Source of the DNA: Symbiodinium sp. CCMP2592
Lineage: Eukaryota; Sar; Dinophyceae; Suessiales; Symbiodiniaceae
DNA: 64,000 nucleotides
NCBI GenBank assembly: GCA_905221615.1
Contig: CAJNDT010000329.1
Coordinates: 62,001 to 126,000 of the forward strand
Direction of reading: 5' to 3'
This document shows, in pieces, positions 1-10,399 of the stretch. The notes under the pieces are model-generated. The model was not told where the DNA came from, searched no databases, and saw only the letters and a program-made list of their open reading frames with translations. Both the position numbers and the translations under genes were made by a program. Position 1 is the first letter of the stretch, and each line of letters opens with the position of its first letter.

Positions 1-1324
1 AAGATCTTCTTGTGCTTTGAGCGTTTTCCTGAGTTCACTCAGCTCGTCGTGCAAGGTGGGCAATGCGCGCCTTGCATGATCCTCATTCTGATGAAGTCGG
101 TCCTCTGCATCTTGCATCCTCCTCACAGCCATTTTGCGGTACTCTTCCTCCTCACCAAGACGTTCGCGAAGCCGAAGTCGTTCTTGATCAATGGCTGCGC
201 TGTTTCCAGCTAGCCCTTGGATCTCGTTCACGGCCCGCAACTCCTGATTCCTTGACCAGGTGGAATCGTTCCTGCATTGCTTGTAAGGCTTGTTCCGAAC
301 TTGCTGTGTTCGACCGGAGGAACAAGTTCTCTCTGGCTTGTTCATGAAGTTCATGAGTCAGATGCTCATACTCACGTGCCATAAGCTCACCATCGCCTTG
401 CGCTCTTGCCTCCAACTGCACAAAGTTAGTGGCTGCTTCCGTGCGAAACACATGTAGCTGCTGAGCCAACTCCTCGGCAACGGCGTGTGCTTGACGTTGT
501 TGAGCAGAGTTCTGTTCATCCATGCGAAACAAAGCTGCTTCATAGTCTCGCTTCATCTCCTGATTGACATTGTTGATGTGCCTCATGGCTAAGCATGCAT
601 GGTCACGTTGTCGTTCCAATTCTTCGATGCGAATCCCAGATCCTTCATCTTCTTGTTGCATCTCCTTGATCTTATCCATCAGGGTCTGAACAACTCCTTC
701 GTACTCTTGCATCTGACTGCGATAGTACATCTGCTGCGCAAGATTCGATGCTTCGAGCTGTTGCGAAATCGTCAGTTCCTGATAGGCATTCGGACCATCG
801 GCTATGGCTGGCGTGGTCACCGATGACGCATCACCACGTGCAGGAATAGTGTCCAGAGTCATATCCAGATCGTCAGCATCGCGTGGTTGATTGGTAACCA
901 TCCGATTCCAAGTCATGGACTTGTCACGCCCACGAGTAGCCGAAGTCCTTGATCGTGCTGAAGAGCTTCTCGAAGATGATGGTCTCGACTTCTTTTCCAA
1001 GGTCTTCACTCCTTTGTCCTTGGCCCTGGACGTAGTCCGAGGTGCCTGAAAACCAGACGCTTCGGCTCGTCGTTCGGGAGCCTTGCCCGTCCTCGAACCT
1101 GTGGATGTCGGACGCGAAGGCGTAGATGCTCTTGGTAGACTCTTTGCTTTCACCTTGGGAACTGCCTTTGCAATGGCAAGCGCAGAAGATTGACCTTTGT
1201 CATCTTCCGTGGAGCTATCAACGGATTGCACCACTGTGTCATCAGCTGTTGACTCACCAACGGCTGGCGCTGCCACATCGGCACCGAAAGTCATTGTCGT
1301 ATCTTGGCTTGATCCCGAGTTCAT
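1..1324 (-). CDS. Gag-like coiled-coil protein, partial, one frame break
   Basis: This is a minus-strand coding region that leaves the window at its left edge. From the ATG at 1324 the frame gives an N-terminal Ser/Thr-rich part, a basic Ser/Arg/Lys-rich stretch (about residues 55-140), then Glu/Gln/Arg-rich coiled coil from about residue 180. The frame stops at 188, but the coiled coil carries on in another frame from about position 255 to the window edge (for example the residues IDQERLRLRERLGEEEEYRK), so one indel near 255 separates the two parts. A different frame upstream (1514-1300) is rich in Tyr, Pro and Ala and could be the true N-terminus. Basic plus coiled-coil layout without a catalytic domain suggests the Gag part of a dinoflagellate retroelement. 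That is inference; a host coiled-coil protein is possible. Confidence 0.45.
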
Positions 1325-1731
1325 TGTGGTCGTAGTAGATCAAGTAGTCGTTGCTGTAGAAAGGCAGAGCCGCGTACGGCTGATAACCTGCGTGGGGATT
1401 TGATCTCGATTGTGTTGCTGCTCTCCCCACCAGAGCTGTAATGAATGTAGGTGTGGCTGGCTTGCACTCTCCACAGACTGGGACCCTGTCTCTCTCACAC
1501 TTCCACACGTGCAATCCTATGCAGGCAGAACCGGCGGCCGTTCCTTTTGCACTCGCTGCCGGCGGCGGTTCGTCTGTGCAACGGGATAGCTCTGATTGCT
1601 CAGGATAGAAGACACATATAGCACTTAGCTATGGGCATTGACTTGAGCCAAACGTTGCGTGGGCGGTCACATAGAAAGGTAAGGAGAAGCGATGCGGTGT
1701 GCGCAGCACGTCCACAAGCTTCCTCCTAGAT

Positions 1732-1787
1732 TCGAGGGACGCGTAGCGTGCCCCCTTAGAGTCGAGGGACGCGTAGCGTGCCCCCTT
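1732..1787. repeat. Two tandem copies of a 30-bp GC-rich unit
   Basis: A 26-bp sequence starting TCGAGGGACGCGTAGC occurs at 1732-1757 and again unchanged at 1762-1787, a period of 30 bp. The rest of 1.52-2.34 kb shows no recognisable gene. Confidence 0.85.
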
Positions 1788-2339
1788 CTCTTGCACTTTA
1801 CACGGTCTTGCTCACAGCTCTTATAGTGACACCTTAGAACTTGACAAGGCATCGCAGTCCGTTCGCAAAAAAACAGTCAGCGCAAAGCCTTCGTGCTGTC
1901 AGCAACTCAGTACGACCAGTTCGGAAATTATGCAGCTTCGAAGCCAACTCAACGGGTGCAAATGAGACACTCCTCGACAAAGAGAAATGTCGTCTAGGAG
2001 TCACAACAACACTTGGCACTGGCAGTGGTTGCAAATCTCAAAACAGCAATCTTGTACCTGGATGCCGTTCCGTCAGAGCTCGGCTAACACGGCCTCGGCA
2101 GGGCATACCAGGAGCAGATTTCCGGAGTATGGAGGGCGGGGGTTTTGGGGGGGCTTAGTAGAGGTCCACTGCCTCGTGGCGCAATTGTGTTGTAGAAAAT
2201 TGGGTCCGTATAAGCAATGGATTCAAACCCTCGCACAGCCACGCCATGTCACCGGATTCTGCGTGGCCTGCTTGGACGGGCAGGGGGCTCTGGACGGGTT
2301 CTTCTAGCGCTATTGAGAGTAATGTAACTGCTATTGCCA

Positions 2340-2490
2340 TACTAGGTCGTACTATGACTTGTACTCCTGTTAGTACCAGTGTTAGTGACTAGTGCTGGTG
2401 CTCGTGTTGGCATCAGTATTGCAGTATTCGTACTAGTACCAGCATTAGTATTCGTATTAGTATTCGTCTTAATAATATTCGTATTAAAGC
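2340..2490. repeat. Degenerate TAGTA / ATTCGT microsatellite
   Basis: The stretch is built of drifting copies of GTACTAGTACCAG, GTGTTAGTGACTAG and GTATTCGTATTAG-like words. Open frames through it are repeat artefacts. Confidence 0.7.
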
Positions 2491-2734
2491 CCCGAAGTGA
2501 AGTTCCAAGCTTGATCAACTACGGCAGCATGGGCCGTGACGCCCTAGAGGTGGCACTTTTGAACATTTAGTTATGCTATCCCCTGAAAGGTACAGATATG
2601 AACATACTATAACGTCCCCGGGATGCGCCAGGAATCCTACAGGCAGACAGCAACTCCTTGTGCCTTCATTTGTTTGTGGTCGTATTTGGCAGGTGTTAAT
2701 CAGATGGGCGGTGCTTGGGCTTGGCCTGGGTCAG

Positions 2735-2863
2735 CAACCTAAGGAAACTCTCGGACCCAAGCACCCGGACACTCTCACAAGCCTGAACAACCTGGCCTGC
2801 ACTGTTGATGAGCTGGGGAACGCCAAGGAGGCTGGCAAACTGTATCAGTTAGTAAGGGATCAG
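2735..2863 (+). CDS. Single TPR exon, kinesin-light-chain / nephrocystin type
   Basis: A 129-bp segment encodes 43 residues that match the kinesin-light-chain-like tetratricopeptide consensus: GPKHPDTLTSLNNLA, then DELGNAKEAGKLYQL. This repeat family is normally 42 residues long and mediates protein-protein binding. The segment is preceded by a CAG acceptor (2732-2734) and followed by a CAG|GTATAC donor at 2863, both in phase 0, so it looks like one exon holding exactly one repeat. No adjoining TPR exon was found on either side, so it may be an isolated remnant of a larger array. Family call is firm; functionality is doubtful. Confidence 0.65.
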
Positions 2864-3118
2864 GTATACGCGGATCATTTAGGGATTATATTCCCTTATT
2901 CCTACGAACCATCAGCAAATGTGGTAAGCTTTTGGGTTCTTAGGCTGCGTGCGGTGGTCTTGCTAACCTGTTAGACCAAACAGCACGGATTATCGTCAGG
3001 CAAAAGCTAGGGCTTTGCAGTGCTTATGCTGGTTTTTAGCCTTTGATGCCTTCATGCAAACCTACAGCCTGTCTTAAACGCTCATTTTTGGCGCGCCGCA
3101 CATCAGCGCCAGGCTTCC

Positions 3119-3494
3119 GCCAAATATTCAGCGAAGGACAGCAACATCGCTCTTCGATGGTGTAGATCGAGACATATAGAGTCTGGGGTGCCGGGGTCAG
3201 GTCCTAAACTTTGAGGGTTTCAAGAAGAGCTGTTGCAGCTGCCCGCAGTGACACGGTTCCTGCAGTTCTGCATCTTTAGGAGAGTGTGCGACAGCCTTGG
3301 GGTGTCGCCAAATATTCAGCAAAGGACAGCAACATCGCTCTTCGATGGTGTAGATCGAGACATATAGAGTCTGGGGTGCCGGGGTCAGGTCCTAAACTTT
3401 GAGGGTTTCAAGAAGAGCTGTTGCAGCTGCCCGCAGTGACACGGTTCCTGCAGTTCTGCATCTTTAGGAGAGTGTGCGACAGCCTTGGGGTGTT
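3119..3494. repeat. 188-bp tandem duplication
   Basis: Positions 3119-3306 and 3307-3494 are near-identical, differing at very few sites (for example GCGAAGG versus GCAAAGG). No coding sense was seen in either copy. High identity implies a recent duplication. Confidence 0.9.
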
Positions 3495-4161
3495 GGCGTG
3501 TGTTATACTTTACCTGTAATAATGATACAGGTGCTGTATACTTTAAGAAGCTCTACTGCTGGGCCACTTTGTATCCCTCAGCCGATTATAAGCCTTAAGC
3601 AGCTAGGTTCAAGAGCCCTAAACCCTTGGAGGGATGATAAAAACCCCCGCCCTGCGCCCGCCGTCCTTCGGCGGTTACGGCCAGCCATAAAGCCTCAGGC
3701 GAAGGAGTTTGGGGCTGGATGGTTAAAGCCTTCGTTCGGGGCCGCGATTTTGGAAGAATCCCCACCCTAAAGCCCTAAACCTTGAGCCGCACCCCTGAAG
3801 CCCTCACCTCCAAGCCCTAAACTATGAGCCGAATCCCCAAAAACGGCCCCATGTTGGACTTTTATGTCGCGGATGGAGGAAACGAGGCGCAGGGTTGTTT
3901 GCCAGGCTTCTTGTATGTTGTTGACATCGAGAGTGCGGCTCTTCGAAGCGAAGGCCAGTGGTCAGCTGCGGAGTTGCGGTGCAGATTTCGCGTTGAGTGT
4001 TCGGGGTAGCGATAAGCCTCGAGCCAAGCCTGCTAATCCGCGACAATCAACCCAAGACTCCCACACACAACGCACACACACACACACACAGTCACAGTTG
4101 CCATGCAGGATCCTATGGCTATTCACTATTGCTGCACTCTTCCGATAACTGCTTCTCTCAG

Positions 4162-4358
4162 CTGGCAACCGCGGTGCGCTCTGAGCCCCCGGCTGGTCGA
4201 AGAGCTCGGTGCGGTTCAAATGCACCTGGGAGCCCATGGGATGTGTAGGGCTCAAGGGATAGAGCGTTTTTCGAGAGACTTCAGAGTGCAGACGAGCACA
4301 GCTGTATATGTGTTGCTGTTTGGAGTCTTAGTGGCTTTTGGGTTCCTTTGGCCCACAA
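4162..4358 (+). CDS. Candidate exon with a transmembrane segment, unrecognised
   Basis: The segment starts after a pyrimidine-rich CTTCTCTCAG acceptor and ends at a full consensus donor, GTAAGT at 4359-4364. The open frame carries a hydrophobic segment, STAVYVLLFGVLVAFGFLW, near its end, preceded by charged residues. I do not recognise the family. A chance open frame beside a chance donor is possible; no neighbouring exon was identified. Confidence 0.3.
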
Positions 4359-4681
4359 GTAAGTCGACCCCAAACGCGAAACTCCGACGCTGCCGCCGGA
4401 CAATCCCCTGAACCTCAACATCCTCATGACTCGCACCCTGCATCTGGACCCATGGACCTCAAGCAGCCCAGTCTTGAACAGGATCCTTGCAGCCTTATCC
4501 TTGAAGTGAGTTGCAACGCATGGCAAACGGGCCTTTCTAATTAGAATAAGATTTCGAAAAATTATGAAGCACAAATATAGTAGGAATTCTAATGAACAGT
4601 GAGTAGTGTCGGAAGCTAAATATCCATGATTCGATATGGCACTTGGGCCGCTTGGCCGGACGAAGAAATCGACGAACGAAA

Positions 4682-4729
4682 CCGTTTTTGCACATGCCAG
4701 AAGTGCCCCGTTTTTGCACATGCCAGAAG
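4682..4729. repeat. 22-bp direct repeat, two copies
   Basis: A 22-bp sequence containing TTTTTGCACATGCCAGAAG occurs at 4682-4703 and 4708-4729 without change. Confidence 0.9.
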
Positions 4730-6225
4730 CGCGCACTCACGAGATTGACCAGAACCCCAAACCCTATAAACCTGATCTCCTCTAAACCCTAAGCCCCACA
4801 TGCGCGAAATAAATCCTTTCTGCTTCTGCCGGGGAACCGCCGGGTGGATGCGGGGCACCGAAGCGTTGTAACTACAACTCTCCCGGTCCTTGTCCTCAGG
4901 AGTCCACTTGCTTAACAGGGTTTCTGAAAGGCTTCTGTTCAAAGGATTTCTACAAGGGTTCTCTGCAAGGGTAAATTACCAAACTTACGGGTTTGCAGTT
5001 TACGGCCTTGATACTAAGAATACGGTTGGGGTATACTACAACTCATAATTAAGCATAAGCAATAGTATCTGTGTTGGGGTGTATGCTTTCGCCTTGGGCT
5101 GCTGGGCGCTAGCGGCGACCATTCCAACTCAACCACCCTGCTAGTCCTGAAGGCATTAACCGTCAACCCAGAATGATGGAAACACGTTCCCAGCATTCTT
5201 GGATCCTTCCAGAAATAGTCCTAGGTCCCAAGACCTTGTTGATGATTTGCGCTCTGAGCTTTACAAAAACGAAGCTTCCATGGTTCAACATAGCCTATAG
5301 CGTCTTGTTTATGCGCAGTCGACCTGAATCGGGGTGAAGTCACTAGACTCCTGGCCTGGCACCCTTGGCATCCCTTGGCCACGGTTCAACAGATTGAAAG
5401 ACTTGGGGCCCAAACAAAAAAAGCTCCCCTTTTCTGGATCCGACTGCATGGCAGTCATAAATAGACTCCCCCCTAAATCAGACAAACCTGCAGCTAGTTC
5501 CTTGCATCCACAACAGGTGAGTACCTGAACATTGGGTGCATCGACCCTCTGGGTTCTACGTCTGCCTCAACCACCAACCTGCTCCAAAACCCCGTCTTTT
5601 GAACCACAATTCGGGATCCTGCTACCCATGTGGCACTAAACTCCTCGCACTACAGATTCCCAGAGTTCGACAGGGCGTAGAATCCTTACACGGTGCACAG
5701 GAGGACTCCAAAACCCCCATAGCAAGGAGCTTCCACGTCGACATGGCCCCTGTCGCCTCACGAAAGCGGGGGCGAGACTTGATCTTGAGACTTTACGGTT
5801 CTGCGTTGAAGGCTTTAGGGCAGTATTTCGGACCGTGAGGTTGTAGTGTCCAGAGCTTTGCGGTTCAGACGTTTATCTTAACAAGTAAGGGTGGTGCACA
5901 CAAGGGTTTGTGTACGGGTCGTCGTGTGGACCAAACCACACCTTTTTGAACGAGGTCTCCTTGAAGACCAAAGCACCCCTAAACCGTTTTTGCTCCTAGA
6001 CTCAAGTCTAGCAAGGCTCAACCCCACACATGATCCTTCCAAGTCTATCTGCAGCCCCATTAAGCCCCATTACTTAGAGGAGTGACGAAGCCCTGAATTA
6101 GACCCAAGCAAAGCTTGTAACCTCTAGAAAGTCCCGAGCACTCTGCATTCCTAAGTCCGACCCTTCACCTAGCTTCACCTGCTGCCGGGCTTGTTCTGAT
6201 CCTGCGCCCTGTAGTACTATAGCGG

Positions 6226-6312
6226 CCTAAATAAGTAGAATAGGGTTTTGGGGCCCACTATACTATAATTATAATGAAGGACCCCCCCACACACAAAAAA
6301 AAAAAAAAAAAA
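6226..6312. repeat. Dispersed GGCCTAAATAAG-type repeat with poly(A)
   Basis: This stretch (GGCCTAAATAAGTAGAATAG, then ACTATACTATAATTATAATG and a C-run) recurs in diverged form at 39858-39920 and, more weakly, at 40398-40440. Here it is followed by an 18-A run at 6295-6312. It may be a short mobile or retroposed element; ends were not defined. Confidence 0.45.
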
Positions 6313-6754
6313 CACAATGGTATCGGTAGTTATTTCGGCCCCTATATCAAATCCTAAACCCTTGAAAGCCCTGAACTCTTCACGGCTAAACCCTACAGCC
6401 GCAACAAGTTGCCTGGCTTGTCCAGTGCCCTCCACTGCTGCTCCTCGTCTTCGTAAAGGCGTAGATTGCTGTAACCTCGGTTCCAGTGGGTTGCGGAGTC
6501 TGAAGCAGTTTAGGTTTAGAGTTTGCGAGTGTAGAACTAAGTGGTTAGGTTTCAAAAGAGTCGAGAGCGTTAAAATGGTCTAAGGCTCTGGAAATCCCGA
6601 GCTAGTTGGCTCCTCCTCGGGCGTGTTATCCTGCGCCAAGGCTTGCGCCAAGGGGGTCCGGATTCCGGATTTGCGGTTTCAAAGTGTAAAGGTCGAGGTT
6701 AGGGTGCAGGGCAAACCCTAAACTCCATAAACCTGCAATACCCCTGAAATTTAC

Positions 6755-6865
6755 ACTCTCGGCCCTATATGTCCTGAAGCCTCGGGCTTCTTGCGACCGA
6801 AAGGGGCGATGGGCAAAGAGCCGCTCTGTACCGCTGATCTCTAGCACCAGAGCCTCCGTAGAGAT
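6755..6865 (-). CDS. Candidate exon, unrecognised
   Basis: On the minus strand a long pyrimidine tract ending TTTTGCAG precedes an open segment beginning at 6865, reading ISTEALVLEISGTERLFAHR and onward for about 36 codons to a possible GTGTAA donor near 6760. Composition looks like coding sequence, with regular charged and hydrophobic residues. No family was recognised and the 3' boundary is uncertain. Confidence 0.3.
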
Positions 6866-6895
6866 CTGCAAAAGGCTGGGAAGGCCGGGCCGTAG

Positions 6896-6925
6896 GGCTT
6901 CAAGGGCTGAGGGTTTAGGGTTTAG
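6896..6925. repeat. Interstitial telomere-like cluster
   Basis: The plus strand holds consecutive TTTAGGG and related heptamers (GGGTTTAGGGTTTAGGGC). A C-rich counterpart lies close by at 7130-7155, so orientation flips within 250 bp. Confidence 0.7.
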
Positions 6926-6929
6926 GGCT

Positions 6930-8700
6930 TCAAGGGTTTGTGGGTTGGGGGGTCTGGGAATCGTACGGCTTTGGGTTCTTATTCTACGGTTTAGTGGTGT
7001 TGGGACTCCAAGGTGCGGGTTGTTTAGGGCTTCCGGACGTTGAGGGCTGTGGCGAATTAAGAGCCTGGGAGCTGTAGGATGCTTCCGGTTAAGAGGACTG
7101 CGAGGTTCTTCAAGCGTTTTCACCAACCCCTCAAACCCTAAACCCTCAACCCTAGACTCGGGTTGCTTGCTCGGGAGACTGAGGTTGCTTGTCTCTCCAC
7201 CCGCTCAGCTGACTCAACCTTGAGAGTGTTTGGGGGCGGGGGTCAGAAAAGGCATTGGGCTTTGGGGGGGCGCCAGACCCTGGAGCTCACCGGGAGTTTT
7301 CGGATTGTTGGGTCTTGGGCTTGGAGTTTTGGGTTTAGGAGTTTAGTGGGTTTAGATTAAGTGCGAGCAGGTATCCCCTTCAGGCAGCTTGATTTTTTGG
7401 GGTTTGGGCTGAGGTGTAGAAGAATCTCCCTTCAAGTCAAGCTTTCCTTCAAAAGCCAGGCAGAAACAATCGCGCCTTGCCGCTCCCACATTTTCCAAAC
7501 GCAGAATCGGCCTTCTTGTGCCCTTCCTCAGGGTTACCTAAAGTCTCCATTGTAATTCCTTCTTGGGCCTTATCATAGCTTCCAGAATATAACGAATAAA
7601 ATTATAAAACCAAACAAGGAATTACAATGGAGACTGTAGGTACGAGTTCAGGTTTCACAGGGTTTAGGATTCAGCCTAGGGTGCTTGCTCTTTGACATTG
7701 CGGGGTAAGAGCTTGGGTAAACTGTAGGTATGACTACTTGTAACATCTTCTAACTGCCATGAACCTTCAGATCAAGCAAGACCATAATTGAGAGGCAGTT
7801 TTCGTCACAAGGGACCCGGCTACTGCCAATCGAGAGACGCTAGACTCGACTACTCCTCGAGCGCGAGAGCGCCAAAACGTCCACCAACACATACTTGCAG
7901 ATTTTGCAGAATCCCCTCAAATGCCGATGAGCGCTAAGAATCAAAGTCTAGAGTCTAGAAACCCCAAATGCATAAACCCGTAAAGGCACTGAATACCCCA
8001 AAGCCTGAATCCTGTGATTTACGGGCCACAGCGTCGGCATCCAGCTGGAACATCCCACGCCTCGGCAGAAAACAGATCAATCGGATCATCGTTGCATCCG
8101 CCATAATTACTGGCGTCATATTCAGGACCCTGCAACGGCCCTTTAATAGAGCCCTTATGGCCCTTTGTAGTGGGTATTTGGGGGATAATAGAAGTAGTTG
8201 GGGGGTCTAGGAATCCACTATTGCTGTAGAGTTTGGTGATACAGGTGTTCTTGAGACCGCATAGTTCCTGTCAGCGGAGGTTCCTCGAATCGCCCCTCGA
8301 AGGCATCGAGGATCAGGAGTTTCGGCGCTCACACTCGGATAAGAGTTTAGGGTTTGGGGCTTCAGGAGTTTTGGGTTTAGGGGTTTAAGGTGCATGCGCA
8401 TTTTTTTCAGGTGTATGCGTTTAGGGTATTGGGGTTTGGGGTCTAGTCGGTTTAACTGTTACTGCTTCAGGGCTTAGGGATGGCAAGCTTTGGCGCGTTT
8501 AGCCTTCATTCAGGGGTCTAGGAGCCTAGTGGTCTGTAGGTTCGGCATGTCGAAATTTCTGACCTTTCGGGTTGGGGTGTAGCTCTAGACTCTAGGTTTT
8601 TGCTTAGCAGCTTTACGTGTCTTCTTTTGGTGTTATTCGGTGTACGCCTTCCGCAGAAGACCCGGCCTTTCAGAAACTCGCTGCAGGGCCCGGGCTGCTC
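6930..8700. other. Gene-poor, G-rich telomere-word DNA
   Basis: No gene recognised. Telomere-like words (GGGTTTAGGA, GGGTTTGGGG, GGGCTTCAGG) appear at 7320-7350, 8340-8390 and 8410-8450. The hairpin at 7535-7642 is the one clear structure. Confidence 0.5.
7535..7642. repeat. 108-bp hairpin / foldback
   Basis: A 27-bp arm at 7535-7561 is the reverse complement of 7616-7642 with one mismatch; the inner 20 bp (7542-7561 against 7616-7635) are perfect. The 54-bp loop is AT-rich. It could be a tiny MITE or a stem-loop inside a transcript. No target duplication was found. Confidence 0.85.
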
Positions 8701-8774
8701 AGGGTTGAGGGTTCAGGGTTTAGGGTTTGGGGTTCAGGGTGTAGGGTTTAAGGTGTAGAGTTTAGGGTTTAGGG
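8701..8774. repeat. Densest telomere-like (TTTAGGG) tract
   Basis: The 74-bp tract is made almost wholly of TTTAGGG variants (AGGGTTG, AGGGTTC, AGGGTTT, GGGGTTC, AGGGTGT) on the plus strand. TTTAGGG is the telomere repeat reported for dinoflagellates and plants, so this is an interstitial, decayed telomere-like sequence. Confidence 0.8.
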
Positions 8775-8879
8775 AATGTCAAACTGTTGCTTTGGTCCTT
8801 AAGGGTGTATCGGAGGTTTGGGCACGGCGAAAGGCAGCGTTTGAGGTTCTAGGGCTTACGCTTGATGCTAGGGGCTCTG

Positions 8880-9250
8880 CGGCATGTTTCAGGATATCGG
8901 TCTAGGGATGCCAGAAACCGGATTCTTGTGTGCAGCTGGGAGGCATAACATCTCGACAAAGGCGATACATGCCCGGTGCATGATAGCTGGGGTTGTGCCC
9001 TGCAACGGCATCACGCAGAACTGCCCCGGGAAATGCAGCTTCAAAACTTACTGGGACAATTGCCCAAAGACTCGAAGGGCTGTAGCCCCTACCCCAAGGG
9101 CCGGAGCGGTAAACCCTACAAACTCCCAGCAGCCGTGTTATCATTTATCAAGGCTCAAGGTTCTTAATGAGTTCTTCTTCACCCGGTCAGGAACATCGGA
9201 CAAGACCATGAAACCCGAAGGAACTAGGTCAAGTCCTCCATCCCCAAAAT
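8880..9250 (+). other. Open Cys-rich frame, unrecognised
   Basis: The plus strand is open from ATG 8884 to 9252 (122 codons), with a Cys-rich part (CNGITQNCPGKCSFKTYWDNC near 9001-9063). The antisense frame is also open, so coding status is uncertain. No domain recognised. Beyond it, 9250-9750 holds nothing I can name. Confidence 0.2.
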
Positions 9251-9756
9251 AACCAAGGTCTGTAGGAAGACGGCGAGTAGGAAAGAAGTGGTGGTTTTCC
9301 ATAGGGTTCCCACAAGGGACACCACCCCTGAGAAAAGGGGACTCCCCATGAGCTGTCTTGCGAATCGGCCGTGTTGATGCAGTCATCTCTGAAAAGCGCG
9401 GCTTTGCCCCCAGCTCCTACTAGTAGCCTCACGGATCAAGCCACCACCCCCGAACCCGAAAAGCCAACCAAATCCCTCCAGCCGAGAAGCATTCAAGGCG
9501 CAAACCCGTTGAAGCCCCTACATACATCTTCAAGTTTGGGCCTTGGCTGCCCCAGCCACCCCAGCAGAAGCCCAATTTGACGATTTGGTGGCGGCCGCTT
9601 GGGGAGGCCACGGTGGCGCTGAGGTAGAACTGCCTCGCACGGTGGAACTGCTTATCCCGGTCTGATGAGGGTAACTATCCGCCTATCGATCTATCTGTCT
9701 TGTACGGAGAAACACATAAATGAACATGCATACATTTGTATGCATGTGTATACATA

Positions 9757-10298
9757 TATCTATATCTATATCATATATCATATATCATATATCATATATC
9801 ATATATCATATATCATATATCATATATCATATATCATATATCATATATCTATACCTATACCTGTACCTCTACCTCTACCTCTACCTCTACCTCTACCTCT
9901 ACCTCTACCTATACCTATACCTATATCTATACCTATATCTATACCTATATCTACATCTACATCTACATCTACAACTACATCTATATCTATATCTATATCT
10001 ATCTCTATATCTATCTCTATATCTATCTCTATCTCTATATCTATATCTATATCTATATCTATATCTATATGTATATCTATATCTATATCTATATCTATAT
10101 CTATATCTATATCTATGAATCTATATCTATATCTATGAATCTATATCTATATCTATGAATCTATATCTATATCTATGAATCTATATCTATATCTATGAAT
10201 CTATATCTATATCTATATCTATATCTATATCTATATCTATATCTATATCTATATCTATATCTATATCTATATCTATATCTATATCTATATCTATATCT

Positions 10299-10329
<31 letters not shown>

Positions 10330-10335
10330 TATCGC
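9757..10335. repeat. Compound microsatellite (CATATAT, TACCTC, ATATCT)
   Basis: Successive blocks: CATATAT units (about 9765-9850), TACCTC/TACCTA units (9850-9950), then ATATCT hexamers with five ATGAAT-interrupted units (10100-10200), ending in ATAT. It abuts the 3' end of the minus-strand LINE. Open frames encoding YLYLYL or ISISIS repeats are artefacts. Confidence 0.95.
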
Positions 10336-10399
10336 AAGCTTAAAAACCGTAGACGCGCCCATTGCACAGATGAATTCGTGAAACTACTCATCGGGGCTG

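Larger units (their letters stand above)
3500..6220. other. Gene-poor DNA with CCCTAAA-like words
   Basis: No recognisable gene family. The plus strand is scattered with CCCTAAA, CCCTGAA and CCCGAAA words (for example 3610-3625, 3765-3800, 4750-4800). A short CA repeat lies at 4068-4091. Apart from the candidate exon at 4162-4358, open frames are short and lack support. Confidence 0.5.
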
